This document shows positions 24,601 through 38,100 of a stretch of DNA of 64,000 nucleotides, one piece after another. Source of the DNA: Tubulanus polymorphus (taxonomy: Eukaryota; Nemertea; Palaeonemertea; Tubulaniformes; Tubulanidae); the NCBI RefSeq assembly GCF_964204645.1, contig NC_134025.1, positions 6,701,001 to 6,765,000 of the forward strand, given 5' to 3'. A model generated the notes under the pieces. That model did no database searches, was not told the origin of the DNA, and saw only the letters and a list, made by a program, of their open reading frames with translations. The position numbers and the translations under genes were made by a program. Position 1 is the first letter of the stretch; each line of letters begins with the position of its first letter.

Positions 24601-26067
24601 AATATCAGTCGACCACAGTTATCGTTGTACGCCGCAAATTGAGGAATTTTCCACTGAATTATTCACTGACAACTCAAACAGACAACTCCCTCGACAATCT
24701 CAAAAACAAACGTGTCCTATGTCCAAGGTCGATACCGAAGCTGAAATGCTTCTCAGTCTCATAGCAGATGTCATTAACATCATTCTCAAACAATTGGCTA
24801 GGGATACGTGTAACAAATAGTTGAGATTGTTGCCGCGAAAATGGGGTTAGCCACTAGAGAATGAAGTGAAACAGTCATGAATTTACTTTCCAGGGGCTTG
24901 TAGACATTATTATGCCCTGTAAATGTGCAGTATTGAGACCACTCATTAGCGGGGTATATCTAATTTGTCTCGGTTAACCAGTGGATATCCAAACGCAGTA
25001 ATTCGTTATATGGTAGTCAATCGACACTATTCAGTTAACAGTAAGAAGGCTAGCCTGACAAGCTCTTCCGCATTCGTAAAAACTTCTCTTAAATATCGAA
25101 TTATTGATGATAACTATGTTGTGGGTGTATGTTACTACTCAGTTATCAGCATCTACACCGCACGAAATTGACAAATGGAAAAATCCCCTGATGACAGAAA
25201 TGTGTCGATATTGATACCAAGAACAGAGTGGAAAAGAATGGGAAGGAGATTTTTATATCTCGGGAAAGTCATCAGGTTGTTGGCATAATTGTAAAGGGTT
25301 TATCAATTTAGGATTCCAGGTGAGTTATTGCCTGGTTTCCATCAGGACCGAGCTAAAACTCTGCCCTAGTGTCTGTTGACTGAAATCGAATCCTAGTCTT
25401 CATTTCACGATAAACGACGAGGCAAATTGGCTAGTATTTCACTCAATTTCCAATAAGACGCAAGATAAAATTGGAATCTTGAACGAGGGATGAGAATCTG
25501 TGGCTTTAGTTCGCTTATCATCATACAGATGGCGTTGTACCGGTTAATTCAATAACTACATGTATTTCGATTTGTTGCTTTGGGATGATTCTATTTTCTT
25601 CGCAGTTGAAAATGTATGACAGTTCTCTCGTCGCGCTACAAACGTTGACGATAATGTTTTCCGGAAAAATCGATCAATGACACTTATACATAAGCATATG
25701 CCAAGCATTATAATATCTCGTGCATCATAGGCGTAGTGATGTAACTGAATCTACACGTCTTACTACATGATTTATACAAATACACATGACTATATACGAT
25801 ACAAATGACAGATCATAATAATAAATTTCATTTAGGAAACTACAGAAATATTCCTCGATCGATACGATCAACAAATGAAACTGGTTTAAGTCCGTCGGGG
25901 AAAAAATGGCTTTCTGTTCTTCGATTGTGTAAAATCTTTCGCTAAGTGAACTCTTGTATCAGACAGTTCAATGTTTAGATTTCCTCCTTTCCAGTGTCGT
26001 GAACGCTGCCTTCTTTCTGCTCGGCTCAACTCAACAATCAACCGGAGAATCATGAATTAGTAATGAC

Positions 26068-26119
<52 letters not shown>

Positions 26120-29100
26120 GAGGCCGGAGAAACATGGCTAGCATTGATAAACAAATGCATTTTTATAGGAAACTTTCACCGAGGAAATGAAAGAATTGAG
26201 TATATTTAGTTCTGCTTCGTCTAACAGCCCCACGTCTAAAGAATGATATACAATAACTACGAATGAAAAAATTGCGACTGAGCAATAATTTGCAAGAAGC
26301 AATACATAAAATCACATGATATAGATAGACATTGATAGCAGAAATCTTTGAAACTACGAACAGGGAGTGGAGGACGAAACACAATACAGTTTCACTGAAA
26401 GCGCAACATTTCGAGCTACAAAAGCCTGTTTACCTTTGACAAAGCTGCAATTTTGAAGATGGCTGTTTACCAATTTGGCGTATTCTGCAAAGAGAATAGT
26501 TGATGAATACACCAAAGACCCGGCAGAAAAAAAAAACGAACACATTATCAAACTTTCCGAAGCGTCGGTCAAGGCTTTATTTAAAATAACTTGCATAATA
26601 TGAGCGAACAGCAAGCACAAGCATCTACACGATCCATAGCGAAAATACTCGCACAAATTCATCGAACTGAAACTCAACATCATCAAGCGCATGCCATCAA
26701 CTACAATTATTCATTGCTGCTTAATTGTTGCTTATACTCAGGTGTAACTGTTCACTTATTGATCGTTCGAGTCCCTTCAACTTCAATTGTCATAAAGAAC
26801 AAACGTGATAATTATGTGATAGACAGTGATGAGTTTAATTAATCAATTATTCATTTCAATTAATAATCGAAATAGCATAATTAGCCCGACTAAACCATGT
26901 CAATCACCGGCCAATTCTGACGAGTCCGGGACAAATTTTATTAGATGACTCATCTCAGATGTTGTTGCCATGACAACTCGTGTCTCATCTATAAATGCTG
27001 CGGCTCTCGTAGCGAGGCAGCGGGGAATTGGCTTCGGTCTGATGGATCGATATAACGTCAGAATTCTACTATACGCTAAAACGAACTCGCGAAGATTACC
27101 GACAAAAATGAACCTAAATTCTTTCGATTTCCTCGGGCAACCGTTCAAATTCATCTTCCCGTCATATAGGGTAATTTTACACTCGTCCAACCCACGCGAA
27201 CGAAACATATAACCATGGTAACAAGTGCATCGCAGTCGCGGGTTTATATCATTAATAAACAATATTTGATTATATAATGCATTCAGCAGCCGACAGGCAG
27301 ACTCTTTTTATAAAGCCCTACAACTGTAGAGCACTTACAACGTATCATCAAAAATAGTTCGTAAAATGATATAAAATCAAATATGAATAGCAGACAATAC
27401 GTTGGACTTGAAAATGAACGCATTCTCAACGCTTTTCAATCTAATTATATGCGCTTAGTAGAATTAGTCATTACTGATGTATCATTACGAAATCTGGGGA
27501 AAACAACATCAAAAAGAGCTCTAAAAAACCCAGACTAGTCGTAACAAATCGAACATGCTTTCATGTAGTATGTGACATGTCGTGAGAGTGAGTGAGTGGA
27601 CCATCGACGCTATGAGTCATGTGTTGCAGAATGATTCAACAAGTCTCTCTTCTCATACTCCTCTCTACCGCTGATACTGTCATCCTCGTCTCGGTCGATT
27701 GCTAAATGGCAAAAATTCAACTTTTATATGCCACTCTCTAAACTGAGACTGAAGATATGTCACAAAACCTGTCGCAACCATTCCACTTTATCATACGAAT
27801 CTCTGTTTTTAAATGTAAATTCATCAAATATGTTGCGATCTACGGTATAAGAAAGTACAGGCAAGGTCCGTGATAACACCATCCTTTTCAATGCCACTGC
27901 CTGCCTTAACGCCATCATTTTTCAGAAAAAAATTTGCTCAAGCTAACTTAAATTCAACGAAAATATCATTCTTCATATAACGCCAAATTTGTTTTAATGC
28001 CACGTTCTTCATAGGTCCCAACAGAGTCATTATAAAAGACTTTTCTGTACTCACTCATTTTATTTTACTTTGCCTCTATCTATAAATAGGTCACTCACTA
28101 ATTTCAAGTAATAAACATATATTTTTCCGCTATGGACATTTTTCTACAAGGACAAATCCGGATACTAGGAGCGTCGAGTTGGGATGCTTAATTAGTAACT
28201 GTCTGGATGTACGAATCCTCAGAGGTGTAAAGATCAGCAGCACCCCGATATGGCTCACGCGATATTCGTAATTACATCTTCATCACTTTGCAATGCCCGA
28301 AAAAAAACAGCGAACGTGCTGCGATTGATAATTCAAAATGATGACGTCGATAAAATCATTGAACTGTCGATCTCTTGCAGTTCATCAGTTCTGCAGTTAG
28401 GACTACAACAGGACTGTAGTCCATGCGTTTTAGAGTCCATGGTCAAACTAATCAACTTGTTGCAGAAATGGTTCATCCACACAACCTGGTCTTCATATTA
28501 CTTTACACATATACACTAACACTCATATCTCTGCCGTAGTAGAATTCATGCATTTTTTATGAATGTCAATTCATCCCTTCTATCGATAAAATCTATTAAT
28601 GATTAATTCAAGCTCGTTTTAGAAACAGAAGAAACAAATATCAAAAGAGAATCTATTTCCGTATACGGTGCTTATTGGTTTGAAACTACGGAGATAGCGT
28701 TACTTCGGCTCGATCCATCGTGGTTTCTTTCATTTCGTCGATGGATTAACCATCATTGTAAAATCTCTAAATATAGAGCTACGATCTTAAGCCGTTCATC
28801 TGATACTGTTACAGTTAGATAATTAGAAGAAAACGATGCTGGAAATGTATGCATAATGAATGCAAAAGATCTCCATGAAACAGCATTAATTCATCTATAA
28901 AGTTAAACTGAACTCGGGAGTTCTACGATCCATTCCTATCCGTCAACTCGCATTCTAGTAAACTAATTTTTTTATCCCGATAACTTCCATTCTGTCAACT
29001 TCCAATTGTATATCCCTAACATTTCTCATAATCACACACCCCATCTCTTATCTAAAACTGTACAGTGTGGCCACTTTCTGCCAATTTACAAATTCCCTGA

Positions 29101-32100
29101 GTTTACCCCCAATATTTCCATGTTGTAAAACACAAAATTCCCTGAGTGAATCGAAGGAATTTTTTTAGTTTAAAATCTTACGATTTCATCATTTTTTAAA
29201 AGAAATTTGTATGGTTAAAGAATCGCGTGGTCGATAACATATCCAAATTACCTGAATTTTCCAGGTTTTGCAGGTCAGTGGCCATCCTGCTGTAGTAAAT
29301 GACATCCATAAAGAAATCATATAAAGGTGCATAAGTCTCGAGATTTGAAGTTGGGGTACACTGATTGAAGAAGTTGACGGAATGGAAGTCGCTCGACTCA
29401 GAAACATTACTTACTTTCTTCGTTATAACTTGAATTTGATTCGGCGTGTTTTTCTTTAAAATGTAATAATTCACTGGAAGTAGGTGATAACATATCCGTA
29501 TCTGAGGGAGTCAGACCAACAGATGGAGAATCCTGAAAAAACATTTAAAAAAAAACAAATCATTATGAAATTCAGCATTCATTCCAATGACAGGTTTTCC
29601 GATATAACGGATATACCATTCATGAAAAAGGGTACCAAGTCTGGATGTCAAAACCTGAAAAGGTCATGGCATCCTTTATGACCATCAAATTCATTTTGGC
29701 ATGATGGAAACATGAAGTACATGGCTTTTTATACATAAAATGAACATAAATGAAGGGAATTAGAGACAGTCGGAGAACTTTTTTCAAGGTGGATGGTGCT
29801 GTAGATATACAACGCAGGCTCCATTCGCCAATTTATCAAAGAAGTTAAATATGTGATAAAAGATAGATATCAGCTCTGTGCGCGTGCGTTGTTCATCTCA
29901 GTAAATCATTGTAGAATGGTGTTTGTAGAGATTGAAATCGGTAGATGTCAGTGATTCGGTGGTGAAAAATGGTGGATTTCGACTGCTTAATTGTCATTAA
30001 CGATGTCATTAACTATGTCCATATTTGTCTAAGCAGTTCAGCCAACGTTTTCTGCTAATAAGTGTGGTGTGCATAATACAAAGAAGGGTATACGGTTCAT
30101 AAGATTACCGCCAACAGATCAGATTTTTTGCATTTTTTGAAAATCTGAAACACGAATGTTTTTCCCGTCATCTTAAAACCGGGGCATGACGAGAATTCTT
30201 GATGCGTTCATTCAGCAAGGCGAAGACGCCGACATGTCAACACCAGCCAACGATACATGAAATTACAAACGAAACTCGGGCGATTACAGAATTGTTGTTA
30301 TCAACGCGCAAAACATGCCGTGAATATTAACACAGCGTCGTCCCGGTTCGGGCACTGATATGATTTATTCCCAGGTATCCGCGCTAACAAATTTACAGCG
30401 AGGCCCGCAGATCGTGGAAGGTCGTTTCCAACTGCTTCCAACTTTCATGCCAAAATACTAGCAACATATATGCATAATCCTTCGCGGCGCATATTTTGAT
30501 CAAGGCTAAAGTACTTATTCCATTAGACATTGTTGGAAAGAAATTGCATTGGCTTTTTCATCAGATATCCATTTCGTCCGCTCCAGTGGCTAATTTGGCT
30601 GTAATTGCATGGAGATGAAGCAGCTTACGCTTATACTAAAAAATCTAAATAGAAGACAGTATGAGATCGAAATAATGGCAAGAAAACCTGCATACTTATA
30701 CACAACGATAACAACAAAAAAGATAAAATAATGACATCTTTAAGATTTGAATCTTTCTTATTCGGTGATAATAACATTAAATCTGGCACTTGGCCACATT
30801 TTCCATTACCACCTTCGGAAATCTCATCAAACAAAAGAATATCAACAGCGCGGGATATGCAAGAATAAGAGCGAAGACAAGAAACAAATCTTCAGTAACT
30901 CGGGACCACCGAATCAATCAACGCAGATACTGGTAGGTCGATTCTTCATCTCAGCAATCCCTAATCCATCAAGAGATGAGATAATGAAACCACTCGATTC
31001 ATTAAGTCTCTTTGTTGCAAATATCAATCGCACAAAGCCAACTCGTCAAATCAAAACGGAACGTATCCAAAAAAAAAGTTTCATTCCACAAATCTAGTCG
31101 GCTCCAGATGAGCGGACGAAAATCCAGAATTGCCAGCTTTTCGCCGATAAACTCTTCGCGACGCGAGTACGGATAAAGACAACAAACTGTTCCGTCACTG
31201 TCATCATCTTCTCTTCCGAGGAAAATAGCTTTAATCACAAGTTAATGACTGCACTTCACCACAATTAATCAATCAATCAACACCGCAGACGTTGAACCTC
31301 ATTCCATCAGCACATACTCCAACTGATTCTTAAGTGATTAGACGACGGAATTTGAGAAAAAATCTAAACAGCATGAAAAACACGGAAAAATCAGATCATT
31401 TTCGCATGAGCGATTTTTATTTCCCCATTTTGGGCGTTCTTCCTTGAACTTGCTCAGTACAGCGGCGAATAAACAGTCCACTTCAAGCCGCATGTAGCTA
31501 ATTGCATTGAAGTTGAAAACTTGAAAGCAAAAAGTTGTAGCCGACGTCGTGCCGATAATGTCACGGCTAGAAAACGGGAGTGCTCTAATTAGGGATTCAT
31601 GTGCGATCAGATGACAGTTTCAACTATCTGTACTTATGTCACAGATCGGCGTCACGCGATTTCATCATGCAATCAAAGCAAAACTAACTGATCAGATGAA
31701 ACTGCGAGCTAAAATCAAGACGAGTTAAATGACGGCGTAGATTTTTTTCTACCGATTCAAATATCAAATGTCATTATACAGCGTAACCTCGTTATATAAC
31801 CACCACCTCTATCAGTTATAATAATCCCAGAATTTCATCCCAAACAGGATAATTGGATTCTACCAACTTTTAGTTATAAAAACGAACATATTTCCTGGTC
31901 CCCTGAAGTTCGTTGTAACAAGGTTCTCTCGATGAGGACAAAATACGGATTACAAAAATTCAAAGAAACCTGTTTCTTGTTTCTATTTTTGCTCAAAAAC
32001 GAACATCAATAATCTTTCTTTCTGGATATAAGCCGCGATCACATGAGTGTTTAATTTCCAAATTAGGCCCGGGCCACACGGATGGCCCGTGCCTGTCCAA

Positions 32101-35100
32101 AAACGTCGGACCAGGCCCAGGCCAAATTTTCGCATGGGTCAAATTATTGAAGTGTGAATAGCAACTGTTTCTCTGGAAGTGACTCACTTCACTTTGTCAT
32201 AGTGTTATTCAGTATTAAAACAAGTGAATGGTTTACATGTGAAGGCATGCTCCAAGCACGACCAAATATGACTCAGGCATGATCTGCGCAAATTTGGCCC
32301 GGGCCAAATCATCTCCGGGTGACACAGCTATAGATTGGTCCCATGAAAAACAAAGAATGACTCAACCTGGAATCGCTGTAATATCATTTCAATGGCGCCA
32401 GTGATTCTGTATAGACATAATAGAATGATCGGTCACCTAGGTGAAGTAATATCAGATTTACCTTCATCAACATCATTATTATTCATAGCTGTACCTGCTT
32501 CAACTGTATAACGCGTACGAACGCTGCTGAAATGCACTTCCTTCAATTGACTTTTACATGATTTCGGAAACGCGATGAAGAGAGGTCTTCGATCATTCAA
32601 CAACACGTAACGCCAAGCAAAAAACGCTTTCGTTTCGCTTTACTAAATTCGGCGCGCGGCCGAAAAACTTTCCCAAAAAATTCGAATCCGATTTATTCGA
32701 ACGAGTCGACTTACTACCGCGTGACGCGTCAGAGAATTCGGCAACAAACATGCGGTTGCTATAGTTACCGGACGTATTTCAGCTCCGTAAAAAATTTCAT
32801 TAGTTATGAGAAAGAGGGATAAGAAGACTGTCACGACGGTTAAGCCATAGAAAGATAGGCTTCGGGCACTTCCGGCTACAAGGTGGAATTTTTAGCCGCT
32901 ACATTACGGCGGTGAACCCCTGAGGCGATCTCTTCGTCTCTTCTTACATTTAAACATGCAGATCGAGGTTCATTTGAGAAATTGTCACGAAACACGAACA
33001 AAGAAGTCGATGAATAATCTCATAATGTTGATATTTCAAAGTCTATTTATCTCCGACAGTTTTGAGATTCATATCTAAATTCCATCATCAGTAATAGTTC
33101 GATTACTGCTTCTCTGATTTGGATAATCCTCAATAGGATTTGGATAATCCTCAAAATCGGTCGGATAGATAAACTTTGAATCATCAAAATTGATGGATTA
33201 TGCATTATTGATAGGAAAGTGAATTTGGGAATGAAAAGAATATCGTAAGCATCTTAAGGCTAAGTTATTCACGTCACTTATGATAAAACTAAGTCAGGTA
33301 TCAGCAAATCTAATCACTTCAGATCAGATTTTGACTGTGTTTTTCTATAATAATATTAACATCAACTAAAGTGATTGTTTATGTCTGCTGCCTATGGGAC
33401 ACCTTTTATTGACACGGGGAAAATATAATAATGTGATGAACAAGGATAATTTACGCGTCTACCTGTGTTAATGCAAGTTTGATACAGGTGGATTGTCACT
33501 TACTAGAAAATCAATTCATAACAGAAGTCATAAGTCAAGTAAGATCCCCTTCTACAAGTACTGAGTGAAAACCTTTGCATGTGTAAATGAAATAAAGAGT
33601 CTAAACCACCTGGTGTATGTATATAAAGAAGAGGAATATATCACACATGTAAAACATCTTTAAGCAGTTCGTTTTTCACTTAAAAGAAAATGAAAACCAC
33701 AAGTCTGGATAATCATTTCAAACAATGCGCTACAAGAAACACCTGACTGAACCAGTTTTACTTTTTTAAGGAAACGAAGAAAAAAATCATTCAACCTTCA
33801 CACGCTGATTGAGTAAATACCTCCAAGGAAAAGGTAAAAAACGTATATAGGCTTGAATCGAATAGGCTTGAAGCAGAATTGACAGGAACTAAACAACTCA
33901 ATATCATAAATGTGATAGTTGTTGTTGAGATATAGCAAGGTCAATTCGAAGATGAGATATGGGGATGAAGATATGATACATCGGAAAATGTATGTTATGT
34001 ATGAGTTACCATCATTCAATTCTGAGAATGATCGTTGAAAGCATTCAGCAATGATAGAGAAAATCACTGATTCGTCATCGTGTTTACATTACTACAAATT
34101 CAACAAGAGTCTACATAATGCAAATCATTAATTGCGGCGCACAGCAGGGAGAACTGATAAAAACGACTCGATGTTGTGATTTCCGCGGTCCAGCGATTTG
34201 ATACGAATTAACTCGCGTTCAAGCGAAAAGAAAAGAAATCACCAATTTCTAATATCTGAAACTACTGTTTCTGGACTACAGACAACACTGTGTCTATACA
34301 TCAAGCATCTCAGGACTGGACTACAAACAACTGTGTCTCTACATCAAGCATCTCAGGACTGGACTACAGACAACTGTGTCTATACATCAAGCATCTCAGG
34401 ACTGGACTACAGACAACTGTGTCTTTACATCAAGCATCTCAGGACTGGACTACAGACAACTGTGTCTTTACATCAAGCATCTCAGGACTGGACTACAGAC
34501 AACTGTCTTTACATCAAGCATCTCAGGACTGGACTACAGACAACTGTGTCATTACATCAAGCATCTCAGGACTGGACAAGAGACAACTGTGTCTTTACAT
34601 CAAGCATCTCAGGACTGGACTACAGACAACAGTGTCTATACATCAAGCATCTCGGGACACTGCTACTGCAATGTAATACCTTTCCTTCATTCCATGATAT
34701 CATAAATATCACGATACAGTGAGGATTTCTTCATAAACTTGCACATATAAAAGACATCCTCTTTATGTATTTTTGCTAATTTGTATACATTATGATACCA
34801 TGGAATGCTAAAAGTTGGTTAGTGTAATCGGTCCGCCGAGAATGCCACCGTTTAGAACCGTTTATTTGGGTGTAACGAACCACCGGGCTCAAGATGAAAT
34901 CAACATGCCATCAACATACACGGCTGATCGTCTTATTATTATTAATCCACAAGAGCGATTGATCTTTGAACTATGAGGTGATAGATATATAATGACTCGT
35001 AATATGTCAGCAGTATCGAGCCACATATTACATATATCTACTACTGTAGATATTACACCTACGTAACATCGATACTTGCCAATAACCTATTAGAATATAA

Positions 35101-38100
35101 TGTATGAGCATTGGTATTCAGTTGAAGGTCAGATATCGTGATAATGAGATTCGTAAAGCTGCGAGTTGAATTCGACTGCGGAATTACGCTAAGGTTATCA
35201 AAATCTTACGTCAAATTGAAACCCATGTAATGATTGTGTAAAACTGCTTGGAGATGATTACTCCAAGGTAACTGGCTCAGGGTCTCAACGACTCCTTGAT
35301 TCCGTAACAATTCCTTCTAAACAGAAAATGCTTTTAAAGGTGCTTAAAACTCGATTTGAGCAAAACTGAGCAAAAAAATTTGAGCAAAATGCCTGAAATT
35401 CCTTTAAAACTCCTTCAATTCTGAGAAATAGGCAATACAAAGTGTTTATAGCTGTACCGTAAACTACGCCTAAATCGGTAGAGTATGGGGCCAGGATTTT
35501 TTCTGAATTATAGCCTAGGCGGTTATTGAATTAGAAATTGAGGTTAGGTAACAAAAAGGACAAAAACTTGCTTACAAAATCACCGAAATAATGGTTCACT
35601 GAGATAAACAGTACCGATTGTACAGGAGTCTATTGTAATTGGGATATTATGAAAGTGATGCAGACACTTCCTCGAAATTTGAAATTGTCTCCGATTGAAA
35701 TTGTCTCCGATAAAACTCCTTACATCAAGAAATGGCTGATCTGTAGGCACCCTGTGGCTTCACATAACAAACATCATGAAACCTTCCAAATACATACAAT
35801 CTAAGGTCAAGACAATTAACCATATGACATTACCTGGAAAAAACAACATTTAAAAAAACTAACCTGCATCATGTCCTCAATTTCATTGATTACTTGTTCA
35901 GCAGTGACCATGGGTGTATCATGGTGAAGACTAGATATAATAAGTGAATGCATGTCGAACTGTTGAGTGAGTTCTTCATCTTCAGATAGGTCCAATTCCG
36001 GTGACACGCGTTCTTCCTGAAAATGATGAAAATATTCAGATATTCATATAAATAATAAGTTACCAGAATAATCCGTAATCAATCAAGAAAAATGATTATA
36101 ATGTACGTATCCAAAAATACCCCTTAACTCCTTAACTAACTAATAACTTAGTGACTAAGTTAATCAGTTCATATGATAAGAACGAACTAATCATCAATCA
36201 ATCTTCAATGAAATAGTCTGAATTAATCAAATTCAGCGCGAAAAAATACCTAAAAATATACGCTGAAATCTACTTAAAAATAGACCCAGCTTAATTCTGA
36301 AAATTAGATACGAACATCGACGAAGATCATCCGATTAAAAATATACCTCATAATTATTATTTTGTTCTAATGGTTTATATTTACAAGTACTGCACGATGG
36401 ACATGTTTTCGAACGACAAAAACAAAATGTCCAATACGTAGTTGGCAACATCATTTTTCATCGGATACCGATCTGTTGCTGCGATTAAGCTGGCAGCTTG
36501 CCGACCTCTGACTATTATAACCAGAATGAAACGGCGAGAGAGAGAGAGAGGCAAGTCAGACATGAATCATTCCGTGAACAAAATCGCCATTAACGATGGT
36601 CTAATTTCTCAGAAGATACGTCGTCGTCGTGGTGCAAGCCGTCATGTCGCTTCATCCTGTAGAATTCGCAATCGTCTCAAATCCACAACACGACTGAATA
36701 TCTAAACGCTGAATATCGATCGGTCGAAACAAAACCGATATCGAATAGAAAAATTAGCCAATTTCTTCTGCATTAACAATGACTATCAGGAACTATGCCT
36801 CTTCATGTTGTATGTTCGCTACCAATAACAATCATTTTTTTCAGGACAAAGCCTTCTTAATTCAACGAATGACTTCACAATTTATCATTAGAATCTAACC
36901 CAATACCAGCCTAAATTTATTTCGTAATTTCTCATGGATTTCACATTTCTATCATTAGAACCCAATCCAAAACCATCCTGAACTTTTTTTGTAATTTCTC
37001 ATGGATTCCTACTACTATTAATTCTAACAATTTGTGGGAGTCGCCTGTACTATAATTTAGTTTTTAATCAGCTTGGAAACAGAATGTTTTCTATGACAGT
37101 ACTTCTGCTCCGAAATTGCCCTTGCTATAAAACAAATTTCATTCGATTCAACTCTGATAGTGGACTAATTGGGTGACAAACGTCCGTCAATTTCAAACGA
37201 ACCCTTTTAATACCGGATAAATACTACATTACTGCCATAAAACTGCTATAAAATTAATCTGTCAATTCATTTATGTTCCATGTTTAGAATTCGCATTGAT
37301 TTCAAACACAATGATTTGGATTGTTGTGAGAAAAATCAATCGCGATTAGCGAACTAAATATTGGAGAACTAAAAATTAATTCAAACTCAAAGCGAGAACT
37401 TTTTTACCACAACCGTAGAATAGCACGTTGTAACTGCCAGACAGTGGTAATTCGACACAGGACTGTAACACACTCAACACTACATCATTACTTATTCCAG
37501 CAGAATATACATCTATGATCAATACATACACCACTGACAGCATCATCAATAAAAACTAGCTGACACAATGATGAAACCATTTTGCATTGGTTGACGCCGA
37601 TATTTACCATTAAAAATTGATCGGCTGTTGATGAATCGTGGCATTTTGTTCGTTCCTGAGATTGACTTCGTCAAAAACCTTAATATACAAAAGAATTTGA
37701 CTTTCGAGGTTATGGCTCAGATCCTCAGATCAATCGAGCCATATTCGCGGATTTCCATTCTAACAATGCATAGGCCTGCATGATTCGCTCTGAGGGAAAC
37801 GTAATACTGACGAAAAAACATTTTCACCAACAAAATTACTGCGATTAGGGTCAATGTAAGCTGGAATATCAAATATTGATCGATCTTACTGAGACTGATG
37901 GCGGTGCCGGGCTGGCACGGATCCAGCCCATTGGCATAATACTGTCAAACACGTCTAGAAATTCAAGTACCATTCAAAGTTTTGCTGACCATATTTTTTA
38001 CGCGTATATCAACACCTGTTAGTATCAAAGAGCCTTTATACGCCTTTAAATGCCATGAAATAGCGCTAAAATTTCATCAAAACTTCCCAGACCGTCAGCA

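Larger units (their letters stand above)
23295..29414. other. Large FEZ intron without supported exons
   Basis: Intron between FEZ coding exons 4 and 5. Open frames such as 23716-24228 (+) and 26900-27262 (-) lack acceptors, donors or recognisable motifs. It contains a G17 run (24553-24569), a GA microsatellite (26069-26122) and a family 2 repeat near 29063-29292. Confidence 0.6.

Noticed and set aside
26900-27262. 120-residue minus-strand frame in a FEZ intron
   Set aside because: No homology I recognise and no splice or promoter context; the plus strand is open at the same place.
34198-34722. 174-residue plus-strand open frame, with two overlapping frames of 128 and 109 residues
   Set aside because: All three are the same 43-bp minisatellite read in different registers; no splice or start context.
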